From positions 62,001 to 126,000 of the forward strand of contig NZ_FPCK01000001.1 in assembly GCF_900116545.1 (NCBI RefSeq): DNA of 64,000 nucleotides, read 5' to 3'. Shown here one piece after another: positions 1 through 9,383 of this stretch (within the stretch, counting starts at the first letter, position 1; the number at the start of each line of letters is the position of its first letter). This stretch comes from Devosia crocina (lineage in GTDB: Bacteria; Pseudomonadota; Alphaproteobacteria; Rhizobiales; Devosiaceae). The position numbers and the translations under genes are program-made. Below the pieces are notes generated by a model. The model searched no databases. It saw only the letters and a program-made list of their open reading frames with translations, and had not been told where the DNA came from.

Positions 1-388
1 TTTTGCCGATGGCATCCTGTTTGTCCTTAAGCAGGTGCAGGATGGAGTGGCCCATCACCACATCGTAGCACTCGGGGGCGAGTTGAACGGTCTCGATGCT
101 GCCAATCCCGAACTCGACGTTGTGGATTTGCGCCGCCATGGCTTTTTGGGTGGCGATCTCGATCATGCGGGGAGAAAAGTCGATGGCGCGGATGTGGCGC
201 ACAAATGGAGCGTGGGAAATGGCAGTCGAGCCTGTGCCACAACCGAACTCGAACACGGACATTTCTGGCCGCAGCAGGCGGCGGGTTGCTACAAGCTTGG
301 TGTCATATGCCGCCTGATCAGCCACAGGTTGTGCCGCGTATCGATCGGCCAGCCGATCCCAGAAAGCCGAACGTGCTGCCATGATCAT
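1..388 (-). CDS. Class I SAM-dependent methyltransferase (3' end outside window)
   Basis: About 129 codons are visible and the C-terminus lies beyond base 1. The translation contains the glycine-rich SAM-binding loop FEFGCGTGSTA (around residue 45), then an acidic residue after the second strand (RAIDFSPRMIE) and the post-II/IV segment YDVVMGHSILHLL. This is the order of a class I methyltransferase of the UbiE/Methyltransf_11 type. The substrate cannot be told. Two in-frame ATGs lie 6 bases apart (388 and 382). A GGAG stands 3 bases from the first and 9 bases from the second, so 382 may be the true start. The gene is divergent from the GntR gene, with about 200 bp between them. Confidence 0.8.
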   Translation of the reverse strand, partial: MIMAARSAFWDRLADRYAAQPVADQAAYDTKLVATRRLLRPEMSVFEFGCGTGSTAISHAPFVRHIRAIDFSPRMIEIATQKAMAAQIHNVEFGIGSIETVQLAPECYDVVMGHSILHLLKDKQDAIGK

Positions 389-591
389 GCGCTCCAATTC
401 ATGAAGCAGTTTACCTCATTGTCGGTACAAACGGATGACGGCGGGAGCGATATCAGGGCAAACTGCGGATTGAGAGGTTGCGGCTACAATTCTTGTATGG
501 AAGATCTGCGGTGAAAACTGTGGATCGCGCGCGGGGAATGCTGTCATCAGCGCGGGTCCGGCACATGGTCAGGCAATGGAGAATCACTGTC

Positions 592-1269
592 ATGGCAAAT
601 GAAACGCTGGAAAGCGGAGCTGAAACCATCGCCATGCGGGTGGTCGGCGCCTTGCGCGACGAGATCGTGTCCATGGCGCTCAAACCTGGTGACGTGATTT
701 CGGAAAGCGATATCGCCGCCCGGTACGGCGTTTCGCGACAGCCGGTGCGCGAGGCTTTCATCCGGCTGGCCCAGCAGGGCCTCTTGTTGATCCGGCCCAA
801 ACGGGCGACCGTGGTCAAGAAGATTTCGCCCACCGGCGTGCGTCAGTCCCGCTTCATCCGAGAAAGTATCGAGGTCGAGATTATTCGCCGGGTTGCCGGG
901 CAGCCGGGGAGCGATGCGGCTCAGGTACTGGGCGACCTGATCGCGGAGCAGGAACAGGCCTCCTCCGCCAATGACAGCCGGCGCTTCCATGCACTCGATG
1001 AGCTTTTCCATCGCACGCTCGCGCGGCTGGCTGGCGTGGAATATGCCTGGCAGCTGATTGATGATCACAAGATCCAGCTCGATCGCGTGCGCTATCTGAC
1101 GCTCGGGGTATCCTCAAGCCAACGCGCCATCGCCGAGCACAAGCAGATCGCTGAAGCTGTCGCCAAAGCTGACCCGGAATTGGCCGAGATCGCCATGCGG
1201 GCGCATCTGGCGCGGGCAGAAACCTTGCTGACCCAGACCATCGAGGATTTCCCGGACTTTTTCGAATAG
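592..1269 (+). CDS. GntR-family transcriptional regulator, FCD subfamily
   Basis: This 225-residue protein is a DNA-binding repressor or activator, probably of a catabolic operon. The N-terminal winged helix (about residues 12-75) has the GntR signature ISESDIAARYGVSRQPVREAFIRL. The rest is an all-helical FCD ligand domain with the usual metal or ligand residues: an Asp-x3-His in LDELFHRTLA and later His in EHKQI and RAHLA. An upstream extension to 478 is open but implausible, because a GGAG at 578-581 precedes the ATG at 592. The effector is unknown. The neighbouring exporter and aldo/keto reductase are candidate targets by position only. Confidence 0.9.
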   Translation: MANETLESGAETIAMRVVGALRDEIVSMALKPGDVISESDIAARYGVSRQPVREAFIRLAQQGLLLIRPKRATVVKKISPTGVRQSRFIRESIEVEIIRRVAGQPGSDAAQVLGDLIAEQEQASSANDSRRFHALDELFHRTLARLAGVEYAWQLIDDHKIQLDRVRYLTLGVSSSQRAIAEHKQIAEAVAKADPELAEIAMRAHLARAETLLTQTIEDFPDFFE

Positions 1270-1376
1270 GCTGTCTGGCCGCTTCTTTTCTTGTTGAGCG
1301 TCAAGGGAATTCCCAGTTGACCGCAAGGCCTGCTCTGGTCACGCTGCACATCCTTTGCCCAGCGAAAAGCGAGCGG

Positions 1377-3071
1377 ATGGCCATGACGCGACAGGACTGG
1401 ACGACGATCTGGCCCCCGGTCAGGGCTATCTATCGCCACTTCCTCGGTGGCGCCCGCTGGATGTTGATCGGCACGACGCTGGTCATCCTTGTGGGCGCGC
1501 TGATCGGCGTTGCGACCCCATACATCTTTTCGCGTCTGGTCGACGAACTGGCAGCCGGTAACCTTGCTGCAGGGCTCGTGGCGGGTTTTGTCGCTTATGC
1601 CGTCATGCGGGGCTTTGAAACCCTTTTTGGCTATGCGACCAACTACTTGTCGCTGATGATGGCGGAGAATCTGAGTTTCATCACCGCGACCGAATTCTTC
1701 GCCAAACTGCTGCGTAAGCCGGGTACCTTCTTTATCGAGCACAATCCCGTCGCCATTCAGACGGCGCGCTCGCAAGGAGAAAGCGCCGTGCAGATGATCG
1801 CCCAATTGGGTCTGATCATCTTTATCCCCGGCACTGCCCAGATCGCGCTGTCTATTGCTCTACTTGGGGCAACGATCAGCCTCGAGCTTGTGCTGATCGT
1901 CTTTGTTTACGGCGTCGGCTTTATCACCCTCACTTATTTCGCCAATCGCTGGACAAGGCCGCTGCTCGATCAGGCCATCGAGGCCTATCAGGAAAACGCG
2001 ACCTTTGTGGGCAATGCCGTCAACGCCATGGAAACCGTCCGTTATTTCAATGGCGACCGCTGGATCAGCCGCCTTTTTGCCGACAAGGCGGAGCAGGTGC
2101 GCGCCTCGTGGGTGGGATGGGCGTGGCGTCGCATCGCCCTTTCAGGCATTTTTAGCATCGCGCTCGCCGCCCAGCTTGCCGTCACCTATGTGCTGATGCT
2201 GCCGCGCTTTGCGGCGGGCGAAATCAGTGTGGGCGACATGGTGCTGATCAATGTCATTCTGGTTCAGCTCACCCGACCCTTCGAGATGATCGGCACCGCC
2301 ATCGACGACATCATGCGCAGCATCTCGCGCTTCCTGCCCTTTGCCCGCATGTGGCAGGAGCCGGATGATGCTGCAGCAGATGGCGGCTCGTTTCTCGGCG
2401 ATATCTCAGGCCATATCCGCTTCGAGGCTGTCGGGTTCCGCTACGGCGAGCGGCAAACGCTGCGGGACGTCAGCTTCAGCGCCGAGCCGGGGCGACTGAC
2501 CTTCATCACCGGGCCAACAGGTACGGGCAAGACGACGCTGTTCCGGCTGGCGCTCAAGTCGCTTGAACCCACCGAGGGTCAGATTTCCGTCGATGGGATC
2601 GCGCTCAACGAAATCGCGCGCGAAAGCTGGTATGCCCATGTCGGCGTCGTGCCGCAGGACGTCATGCTGCTCAACGAGACCCTGGCGGTCAATATCACGC
2701 TTGGCCGTCCTCTCGAGCCCGATCGCCTGCGCCGGGCCGCTACGCGTGCCTCCATTCTCCAGTTCATCGAAAATCTTCCTGATGGATTTGAAACCAGCGT
2801 GGGGGAAAGAGGCTTGAAGCTATCGGGCGGTGAGCGGCAGCGCGTCTCCATCGCGCGGGCGCTTTACGCCGATCCGAAAGTGCTGTTTCTGGACGAAGCC
2901 AGTTCGGCCCTAGACGAAGACACGGAGCGTCAGATCATGGGTGAATTGCGAGCACTCGGTGCCGTCACCATCTTGGCAATCACCCATCGCCGCAGCGTCA
3001 TCGGCCCGGACGATCAGATCATTACGCTGGACACCAATCCGGCCAATACCACTGCGGAGAGCAAGACATGA
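1377..3071 (+). CDS. ABC exporter half-transporter (fused membrane and ATPase domains)
   Basis: This 564-residue protein has an N-terminal six-helix exporter domain (about residues 15-320) and a C-terminal nucleotide-binding domain. Walker A GPTGTGKTT lies near residue 380, the signature LSGGERQR near 482 and Walker B VLFLDEASSALDE near 502. The layout is that of ABCB/ATM1-type or lipid/drug exporters, which work as dimers in the inner membrane. The substrate is unknown. Start choice: a TTG at 1317 keeps the frame open, but ATG at 1377 or 1383 gives a normal N-terminus; neither has a strong Shine-Dalgarno. The stop overlaps the next start as ATGA (3068-3071), so translation with the aldo/keto reductase is coupled. 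Confidence 0.88.
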   Translation: MAMTRQDWTTIWPPVRAIYRHFLGGARWMLIGTTLVILVGALIGVATPYIFSRLVDELAAGNLAAGLVAGFVAYAVMRGFETLFGYATNYLSLMMAENLSFITATEFFAKLLRKPGTFFIEHNPVAIQTARSQGESAVQMIAQLGLIIFIPGTAQIALSIALLGATISLELVLIVFVYGVGFITLTYFANRWTRPLLDQAIEAYQENATFVGNAVNAMETVRYFNGDRWISRLFADKAEQVRASWVGWAWRRIALSGIFSIALAAQLAVTYVLMLPRFAAGEISVGDMVLINVILVQLTRPFEMIGTAIDDIMRSISRFLPFARMWQEPDDAAADGGSFLGDISGHIRFEAVGFRYGERQTLRDVSFSAEPGRLTFITGPTGTGKTTLFRLALKSLEPTEGQISVDGIALNEIARESWYAHVGVVPQDVMLLNETLAVNITLGRPLEPDRLRRAATRASILQFIENLPDGFETSVGERGLKLSGGERQRVSIARALYADPKVLFLDEASSALDEDTERQIMGELRALGAVTILAITHRRSVIGPDDQIITLDTNPANTTAESKT

Positions 3072-4042
3072 AAACGCGGCGACTGGGCAAGACGGGGTAC
3101 GAGGTCAGCGAGATCGGTCTGGGCTGTTGGCAATTGGGTGGCGATTTCGGCCCCGTGGAAGACGATGCCGCCAGTGCGATCCTCGATGCCGCCAACGAAG
3201 CGGGGATCAGCTTCTGGGACACGGCCGATGTTTATGGCAATGGTCTTTCCGAGCGGCGCATCGGCAGCCACGCCAAGGCGGCAGGGGTGAAGGTGGCCAC
3301 CAAGCTTGGGCGATCGGGCACGCTCTATCCTAACGGTTACACGCGGGATGCGGTCCGCGAGAGCCTCGTGGGTTCGGCACAGCGGCTCGGCGTCGACACA
3401 CTCGACCTAGCCCAGCTTCACTGTGTGCCGACCACCGTTCTGCAGTACGGGGAGATTTTCGGCTGGATGGACGAATTCCAGTCCGAAGGGCTGGTGCGGC
3501 ACTGGGGCGCAAGCGTGGAAACGATCGAGGAAGGCTTGATCTGCCTCGATCAGCCCGGCTGCGCGACCTTGCAGATCATCTTCAATCTCTTCCGTCAGGA
3601 TGCTGGGGAAAAACTTCTGCCGCTCGCGGCCGAGCGTGATGTCGGCATCATCGTGCGATTGCCGCTGGCAAGCGGTCTTCTCAGCGGCAAATATGACAAG
3701 AATACCAGCTTCGATGCCGCCGACCATCGCAACTACAATCGCGACGGGCAGGCCTTTTCCGTTGGCGAGACCTTTTCGGGCATTCCCTTCGAGCGCGGCG
3801 TCGAATTGGTTCAGGAGCTCAAGGGGCTTGCACCAGAAAGCATGCCGATGAGCCAGTTCGCCCTGCGCTGGATTCTCGACCATCCTCAGGTCTCGACCAT
3901 CATCGCCGGCGTCTCCAAGCCCGAGCAGATTGCCGACAATGTCGCGGCAAGCGAGGCCCGCAACCTGTTCCCGGCCCTGATGACCCAGCTTGGCGAGTGG
4001 TATGAAACCGCGGTGAAGCCGGAAATCCGCGGCGGCGTGTAA
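3068..4042 (+). CDS. Aldo/keto reductase
   Basis: This 324-residue protein is an NAD(P)H-dependent oxidoreductase of the AKR superfamily (TIM barrel). The catalytic tetrad is visible: Asp and Tyr in FWDTADVYGNG, Lys in VATKLGRSG and His in LDLAQLHCVP. The C-terminal cofactor segment STIIAGVSKPEQIADNV is typical of the family. The length is normal. It overlaps the preceding ABC exporter gene by 4 nt, so the two are co-expressed; a common role, such as detoxifying and exporting a compound, is possible but unproven. The physiological substrate cannot be inferred. Confidence 0.92.
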   Translation: MKTRRLGKTGYEVSEIGLGCWQLGGDFGPVEDDAASAILDAANEAGISFWDTADVYGNGLSERRIGSHAKAAGVKVATKLGRSGTLYPNGYTRDAVRESLVGSAQRLGVDTLDLAQLHCVPTTVLQYGEIFGWMDEFQSEGLVRHWGASVETIEEGLICLDQPGCATLQIIFNLFRQDAGEKLLPLAAERDVGIIVRLPLASGLLSGKYDKNTSFDAADHRNYNRDGQAFSVGETFSGIPFERGVELVQELKGLAPESMPMSQFALRWILDHPQVSTIIAGVSKPEQIADNVAASEARNLFPALMTQLGEWYETAVKPEIRGGV

Positions 4043-4062
4043 CCCCTCCCTTCGCTTGGCCA

Positions 4063-4091
4063 GGACGCGGACCACTAGCGGAACCGCGTCC
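4063..4091. terminator. Hairpin after the aldo/keto reductase gene, possible weak terminator
   Basis: A perfect 8-bp inverted repeat, GGACGCGG (4063-4070) and CCGCGTCC (4084-4091), with a 13-nt loop lies 20 bp after the stop codon. No T-run follows it, so termination would be inefficient or Rho-assisted. Confidence 0.35.
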
Positions 4092-4136
4092 ACGCACCTA
4101 GGTTAGCTTCACACCACAAACAAGACGAGCTCACTT

Positions 4137-7043
4137 ATGACCCATTCTGCCTTCGAGCTTTTGCGTGACGAGACTGTCAGCGAGATCAATTCGCAGGCGC
4201 GGCTCTACCGGCATCGGAAGACCGGGGCGGAGGTGCTCAGTCTGGCCAATGAGGACGAGAACAAGGTCTTCGGCATTACCTTCAAGACCCCACCCGAGGA
4301 TTCCACGGGTATTGCCCATATTCTCGAGCACTCGGTGCTGTGCGGCTCGCGAAAATATCCGGTCAAGAAGCCCTTTGTGGAGCTGCTCAAAGGCTCCATG
4401 CACACTTTCCTCAACGCCATGACCTTTCCGGACAAGACCGCCTATCCGGTGGCAAGCGCCAATCTCAAGGATTTCTATAACCTCGTCGATGTCTATCTCG
4501 ATGCGGTGTTCTTTCCGCTCCTGACCGAAGAAACCTTCGAGCAGGAAGGCTGGCACTACGAACTCGAGAGCCTTGATGCGCCGCTCGTCTATAAGGGCGT
4601 TGTTTTCAACGAAATGAAGGGCGTGTTCTCTTCACCCGACTCGGTGATGCACGACCAGACCCAGCGCGCGCTTTATCCCGATACCACCTACGGCTTTTCC
4701 TCGGGTGGCGACCCCAGGGACATTCCCGCGCTGACCTATGAGCAGTTCAAGCGCTTCCACCAGACGTTCTACCATCCCTCCAATGCCCGCGTGGTCTTTG
4801 CTGGCGACGACGAGCCGGAAAAGCGCCTTGCGATCCTCGATGAGGTGTTCAGCCAGTTTGAGGCAGCGCCCGTCGATGCCGAGGTCAAGCTACAGCCTCG
4901 CTGGAATGCGCCGCGGCAGGTGAGCGGCACCTATGCCGGCACCATCGATCCCGAAAAGCGGCGCGATGGCATGGTTAGCGTCAACTGGATGCTCGATCCG
5001 CCTTCGAGCCGTGACGAGACCATGAGCCATGGCATCCTGAGCTATCTGCTTGCCGGCAATTCCGCTGCGCCGCTGCGCAAGAAACTGACCGAGAGCGGGA
5101 TCGGCGAGGGGATGATCGGAGGCGGAATCTCCACCTGGCTGCGCCAGCCCATGGCCGGTTTTGGGCTCAAGGGGATAGACCCTTCCGACGCGGAAAGGGT
5201 CGAGAAGCTTATCCTCGACACGCTTGAGGAGATTGCGGCCACTGGCTTTTCCGAAGAGCAGCGCGAAGCGGCGCTCAACACGTTCGAGTTTCACCTGCGC
5301 GAGCAGAATTCAGGCGGCCAACCCCGTGGCATGAGCTACATGTTCACAGCGCTCGGCCAATGGCTCCATGGCGGGGATCCGCTCGAGCCACTGACCTTCG
5401 AGAAGTCGCTCGATGCCATCAAGGCCAAGGCAGCTACCGGGCATTTTGAGAAGGAAATCCGCCGGCTCTTCCTGGATAATCCCCATCGCGTCACCTCCCG
5501 GATCGAAGCCGATCCGGAACAGGGCGCACGGGAGGCGAAGCGTGAGGAGGACAAGCTGGCCGCGGTGCGCGCCGGAATGGATGAAGAAGCCCTCAAGGCG
5601 ACGATTGCCGAGACGGAAAAACTTCGAGCTCTCCAGGAGGAGGTGGATTGTCCCGAGGATCTGGCGAAAATCCCGACCCTGACGCTGACCGATCTCGACC
5701 GCTCCATCCGCACCGTCGCGACCGATGAGAGCGTACTTGCGGGCGTGCGGTTCATGCATCATGACCTGCCCACCCTTGGCATTCTCTATCTCGATCTCGG
5801 CTTCGATCTGCGGGTTCTCGATCCGGAGCTTCTGCCCTATCTTCCGCTTTTCGGTCGTGCGCTGCTGCAGACCGGCACAAGCAAGCAGGACTTTGTCAGC
5901 CTCACCCAGCGTATCGGCCGTTCGACCGGTGGCATCGCCCAGCATCGCAGCCTTGCAACGCGGCTGGACGATGGCGAAACGGCAGCATGGTTCTTTCTCT
6001 CGGGCAAGTCCGTCGCGCCAAGGTTCGGCGAGATGCTCGACATCATGGGCGACGTGCTGCTCGATGCGCGCCTTGAGAATCGAGAGCGCATCCGCCAGAT
6101 GGCGCTCGAGGAAAAGGCAGGCTTCGAGGCCCGCATGATCCCGGCCGGCAATTCCATTGTCGATACGCGCCTCAAGGCCGGCCTGACCGAAGCCAGTTGG
6201 GTCGCCGAGCAATTGGGCGGGGTGAGCTACCTGACCTTCCTCCGCGATCTCGTCAAACGCATCGACACAGACTGGGCCGGCGTCGAAGCAAAATTCCGCC
6301 AGATCCGCGACACGCTGTTCAATCGCCCCCGCATGGTGGTCAATTTGACGGCCGAGGCAAGCCTGCTTGCCGAGGCACGCACGGCGCTCGAGGGTTTTGT
6401 CGAAACCCTGCCAAGCAAGGACGTCCAGCTCTCGGACTGGGGTTTTGCGGGCGTCGCGAAATCGGAAGGGCTCGTAATCCCGGCGCAGGTGAACTATGTC
6501 GGCAAGGGCGCCAATCTCAAGGCTCTGGGGTTCCGAACGAGTGCGGCGTCCGCCGTCGTCCTGCGCTATCTCAACACGACTTACCTCTGGGACAAAGTGC
6601 GCGTGCAGGGTGGCGCCTATGGCGGATCGAGCCGCTTCGATCTCTCCTCAGGCAATTTCTCGTTCCTCTCCTATCGTGACCCGAACCTTCTCAAGACGCT
6701 CGATGTCTATGACGGCGCGGCGAGGGCCCTGCGGGCAGGGATCGGAGAGACCGATCTCACGCGTTCGATCATCGGCGTGATCGGCGACGCCGATCGTCCC
6801 GAATTCGTCGATGCCAAGGGCTATTCGGCCATGTGGCGCAAGCTGACCGGCACCACCGACGCCGTCCGCCAGCAGCGGCGGGACGAAATTCTTGCCGCCA
6901 GCAATGATGACTTCCTCGCCCTTGCCGACGCCATCGAAGCGGTGGCCCAAAAGGGGCATGTGGTGGTGCTTGGCGGCGAAGCTGCAATCACGGCTGCCAA
7001 CGACGAGCGGCCGGGTTTGCTGGAGGTGAACAAGGTCATGTAA
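4137..7043 (+). CDS. M16C metalloprotease, presequence protease (PreP/Cym1) type
   Basis: This 968-residue zinc protease is the bacterial relative of mitochondrial and plastid presequence protease (PITRM1, CYM1, PreP), which degrades free signal peptides and other short unstructured peptides in a closed chamber. The inverted zinc motif HxxEH appears as GIAHILEHSVLCGS near residue 60, and the family segment NEMKGVFSSPDSVMHDQTQRALYPDTTY follows. The full two-half architecture is present: an M16 N-half, a linker, the M16C-associated domain, and a C-terminal half with YVGKGAN and RVQGGAYGG. There is no signal peptide, so it is cytosolic. It stands alone, with 94 bp to the gene before it and a large inverted repeat after it. 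Confidence 0.93.
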   Translation: MTHSAFELLRDETVSEINSQARLYRHRKTGAEVLSLANEDENKVFGITFKTPPEDSTGIAHILEHSVLCGSRKYPVKKPFVELLKGSMHTFLNAMTFPDKTAYPVASANLKDFYNLVDVYLDAVFFPLLTEETFEQEGWHYELESLDAPLVYKGVVFNEMKGVFSSPDSVMHDQTQRALYPDTTYGFSSGGDPRDIPALTYEQFKRFHQTFYHPSNARVVFAGDDEPEKRLAILDEVFSQFEAAPVDAEVKLQPRWNAPRQVSGTYAGTIDPEKRRDGMVSVNWMLDPPSSRDETMSHGILSYLLAGNSAAPLRKKLTESGIGEGMIGGGISTWLRQPMAGFGLKGIDPSDAERVEKLILDTLEEIAATGFSEEQREAALNTFEFHLREQNSGGQPRGMSYMFTALGQWLHGGDPLEPLTFEKSLDAIKAKAATGHFEKEIRRLFLDNPHRVTSRIEADPEQGAREAKREEDKLAAVRAGMDEEALKATIAETEKLRALQEEVDCPEDLAKIPTLTLTDLDRSIRTVATDESVLAGVRFMHHDLPTLGILYLDLGFDLRVLDPELLPYLPLFGRALLQTGTSKQDFVSLTQRIGRSTGGIAQHRSLATRLDDGETAAWFFLSGKSVAPRFGEMLDIMGDVLLDARLENRERIRQMALEEKAGFEARMIPAGNSIVDTRLKAGLTEASWVAEQLGGVSYLTFLRDLVKRIDTDWAGVEAKFRQIRDTLFNRPRMVVNLTAEASLLAEARTALEGFVETLPSKDVQLSDWGFAGVAKSEGLVIPAQVNYVGKGANLKALGFRTSAASAVVLRYLNTTYLWDKVRVQGGAYGGSSRFDLSSGNFSFLSYRDPNLLKTLDVYDGAARALRAGIGETDLTRSIIGVIGDADRPEFVDAKGYSAMWRKLTGTTDAVRQQRRDEILAASNDDFLALADAIEAVAQKGHVVVLGGEAAITAANDERPGLLEVNKVM

Positions 7044-7065
7044 GGTCTGCTGGTTGTTCAGCGCA

Positions 7066-7188
7066 ACCCCTCACCCTAACCCTCTCCCCAGAGGGGCGAG
7101 GGGACATAGCCGGTGCTCTTGAAAAGCCATCGCCCCAAACGCGATCCATTCCCTCGCCCCTACAGGGGAGAGGGTTAGGGTGAGGGGT
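7066..7188. repeat. Long inverted repeat between convergent genes
   Basis: Arms 7066-7089 and 7165-7188 are exact 24-bp reverse complements (ACCCCTCACCCTAACCC at the outer left end). The similarity continues inward with mismatches for about 15 bp. Each arm can also fold by itself (CTCTCCCC against GGGGCGAG). It lies between the convergent protease and esterase genes, where it may act as a two-way terminator or mRNA-end stabiliser. A related CCCCTCAT...CCCTCAGGGG stretch follows at about 7219-7261. Confidence 0.85.
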
Positions 7189-7279
7189 GAAAGCCTCTCA
7201 GTTGGGCCTTGATCCTAAACCCCTCATCCTGCCTTTCGGGCCACCTCTTCCCTCAGGGGGAAGGAAGACACGCCCGCCC

Positions 7280-8284
7280 TCAGCTCAGTACCTCAGCCAA
7301 AAACGGCAAGCTGACATCCATGCGATAGTCGACACCCGAGTGATTATCGGCGAATTCCTCGTAGCGGTGGGCTATGCCGTTCTTTTCGAGCGTCCGGTGG
7401 ATGCGCCGCGAGCCATAGAGGATATTGTACTGATCCTCCGTGCCGCAGTCGAAGTAAAAGCCCTTGAGCTTGCCGATCTCGGCGTAATGGGCTTCCACCG
7501 TTCGGGCTGGATCCCAGCCAAGCCAATTGTCCCAGCGCTCGGCAATCAACTCGCAGGTGTCGAGCGTCACAGGCAAGCGCAGCCCGAGAAACGCGGAGAG
7601 GTCGGGGTCGAAGCTGGCCGCTTGCGCCAGGATCATCAGGGTCAATGTATCCTTGCCGTCGAATTTCTGCTTGCTCTCGAAGGCATTCATCCACTTTTCG
7701 ATCGAATTGTCGAATTTGGCGAGCGCCCGCAGCGTATTGGGAAACTCCGGCAGATAGAGGTTTTCAAAGCCGGCGTCGCCAGAATGGCTCGCCGCGGCCG
7801 ACCAGAAATCGGCGTGGCGCATGGCGTGAACATGGGCGCCGAAACCGCCTGAGGATTTTCCGAAAACGCCTCGTTTCCCCGATCCACCACAGTTGAATTT
7901 CTGTTCGACGGCCGGCGCCATCTCGCCAATGAGAAAATCCTCGTAATTCCCCAGAACCGGACTATTCACATACTGATTGCCGCCAAGACGCGAAAAGCAG
8001 TCGGGAAAGGCCACCACGACCGGCGCCATCTTGCCCTCGCCGATCAGCCGATCGAGCCGCTCGGGGACGTTTTCGCCAAAATTCTTCCAGGCTGTATGGG
8101 CGGGGCCGCCCGCGGTATAGCCCACGAGATCCACCAGCAAGGGCAGGCCTTCTCCGGTGTGGCCGGCAGGCACATAGACATCGACGATGCGCGCAGTGGG
8201 GTCGCCGAGCAGATTGCCGGCAAGCGCCTTGCTCTCGACGGTGAGGCGATGAACGGTGCCGGGGGTGTGGGTCGTACGGCGCAT
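7280..8284 (-). CDS. Esterase-D-like alpha/beta hydrolase
   Basis: This 334-residue protein belongs to the putative esterase (PF00756) group. The nucleophile elbow GKSSGG contains the catalytic Ser (about residue 144), and the catalytic His lies in FADNHSGVDYRMD near the C-terminus. A likely Asp or Glu lies in FYFDCGTEDQYN. There is no signal peptide, so it is cytoplasmic. ATG 8284 is preceded by GGAG at good spacing. The gene diverges from the repair pair. The ester substrate is unknown; S-formylglutathione hydrolase is less likely because the sequence is longer and lacks that family's conserved start. Confidence 0.82.
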   Translation of the reverse strand: MRRTTHTPGTVHRLTVESKALAGNLLGDPTARIVDVYVPAGHTGEGLPLLVDLVGYTAGGPAHTAWKNFGENVPERLDRLIGEGKMAPVVVAFPDCFSRLGGNQYVNSPVLGNYEDFLIGEMAPAVEQKFNCGGSGKRGVFGKSSGGFGAHVHAMRHADFWSAAASHSGDAGFENLYLPEFPNTLRALAKFDNSIEKWMNAFESKQKFDGKDTLTLMILAQAASFDPDLSAFLGLRLPVTLDTCELIAERWDNWLGWDPARTVEAHYAEIGKLKGFYFDCGTEDQYNILYGSRRIHRTLEKNGIAHRYEEFADNHSGVDYRMDVSLPFLAEVLS

Positions 8285-8381
8285 GGGCTTGCTCCTGTTT
8301 CCTCTGCTGGCGTGATGTGGCGCACCGCGAGCCTATTGGCAACTGTTGAACCGGTTTGGTTTCTCCTGCGTTGGAGCGATC

Positions 8382-9383
8382 ATGGGCTTTCTCATCGATC
8401 GCGACCTTTATATTCCTGCTATCGACGCGTGGATCGATCCGCCCGATCCGCGGCCGCGCGCCATTATCACCCATGGCCATGCCGATCATGCGCGCTCAGG
8501 CCATGGCGCAGTCCTTGCGACGCCCGACACGGTAGAGATTATGAAGGTGCGCTATGGTGAGGATTGCGCGGGCGAGTTCCAGAAGCTCGAATTCGGCAAG
8601 CCGCTCGACATCGATGGGACCGAAGTCACCTTCTTTCCAGCGGGGCATATTCTCGGTTCGGCCCAGGTGCTGATCGAGGCCAAGGGCCAGCGCGTCGTGG
8701 TGACCGGCGACTACAAGCGCCTCCCCGATCGCACGGCCCAGCCTTTCGAGCCGGTTTCCTGCGATCTTCTCGTGACGGAAGCCACGTTTGGCCTGCCGGT
8801 CTTTCAGCATCCCGATCCCCGCGACGAGATTGCCCGCCTTCTCAAGTCCGTTGTGGCACAGCCCGAGCGAAGTCACCTCGTCGGTTGCTATGCGCTTGGA
8901 AAAGCGCAGCGCGTCATCGCGCTTCTGCGTGATGCCGGGTGGGACAAGCCGATCTATCTCCATGGGGCGATGATCAGGCTTTGCGAACTCTACCAATCCC
9001 TCGGCGTCGACCTCGGTGAACTCATTCCGGCGACCGGCATGCCCAAGCCGGCCATGGCAGGCCAGATCGTCATTGCGCCGCCTTCGGCCATTCGCGATCG
9101 CTGGAGCCGGCGCTTTCCTGATCCTGTCGTTTGCCAGGCCTCGGGCTGGATGAGCGTCAAGCAGCGTGCCCGGCAGGCGCTGGTCGAACTGCCGCTCGTC
9201 ATTTCCGATCATTGCGATTGGGGCGAGCTTAATACCTCCATCCTCGAAAGCACGGCCGAAACGGTCTGGGTCACCCATGGCCGTGAAGATGCGCTGGTTT
9301 ATTGGTGCCGTCAGCAGGGGCTCGATGCCGAGCCGCTGGCCTTGCCGGGCCTCGATGACGATGGCGGGGAGGGCGGAGAATGA
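8382..9383 (+). CDS. Ligase-associated DNA exonuclease, metallo-beta-lactamase fold
   Basis: This 333-residue protein belongs to the MBL/beta-CASP nuclease family related to SNM1 and CPSF-like enzymes. The metal motif THGHADHARSGHG appears near residue 30, followed by AGHILGSAQVLIE, VVTGDYKR and SDHCDW. It is typically encoded beside the ATP-dependent ligase of the bacterial crosslink-repair set, and the same holds here: its stop overlaps the ligase start (ATGA at 9380). ATG 8382 is chosen because GGAG lies at 8373-8376; the TTG at 8346 has no such site. It probably trims DNA ends for the ligase. Confidence 0.9.
   Translation: MGFLIDRDLYIPAIDAWIDPPDPRPRAIITHGHADHARSGHGAVLATPDTVEIMKVRYGEDCAGEFQKLEFGKPLDIDGTEVTFFPAGHILGSAQVLIEAKGQRVVVTGDYKRLPDRTAQPFEPVSCDLLVTEATFGLPVFQHPDPRDEIARLLKSVVAQPERSHLVGCYALGKAQRVIALLRDAGWDKPIYLHGAMIRLCELYQSLGVDLGELIPATGMPKPAMAGQIVIAPPSAIRDRWSRRFPDPVVCQASGWMSVKQRARQALVELPLVISDHCDWGELNTSILESTAETVWVTHGREDALVYWCRQQGLDAEPLALPGLDDDGGEGGE

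Noticed and set aside
425..500. Promoter for the GntR gene (TACAAT or TTGTAT boxes)
   Set aside because: No -35 element of adequate quality lies at the right distance from either box.
34..514. Plus-strand frame across the first 500 bases
   Set aside because: The minus strand encodes a methyltransferase with an intact SAM motif; the plus frame is its shadow.
7066..7260. Possible CRISPR-like array from repeated CCCCTC/GAGGGG units
   Set aside because: Units are inverted, uneven and few, with no regular spacers or cas genes.
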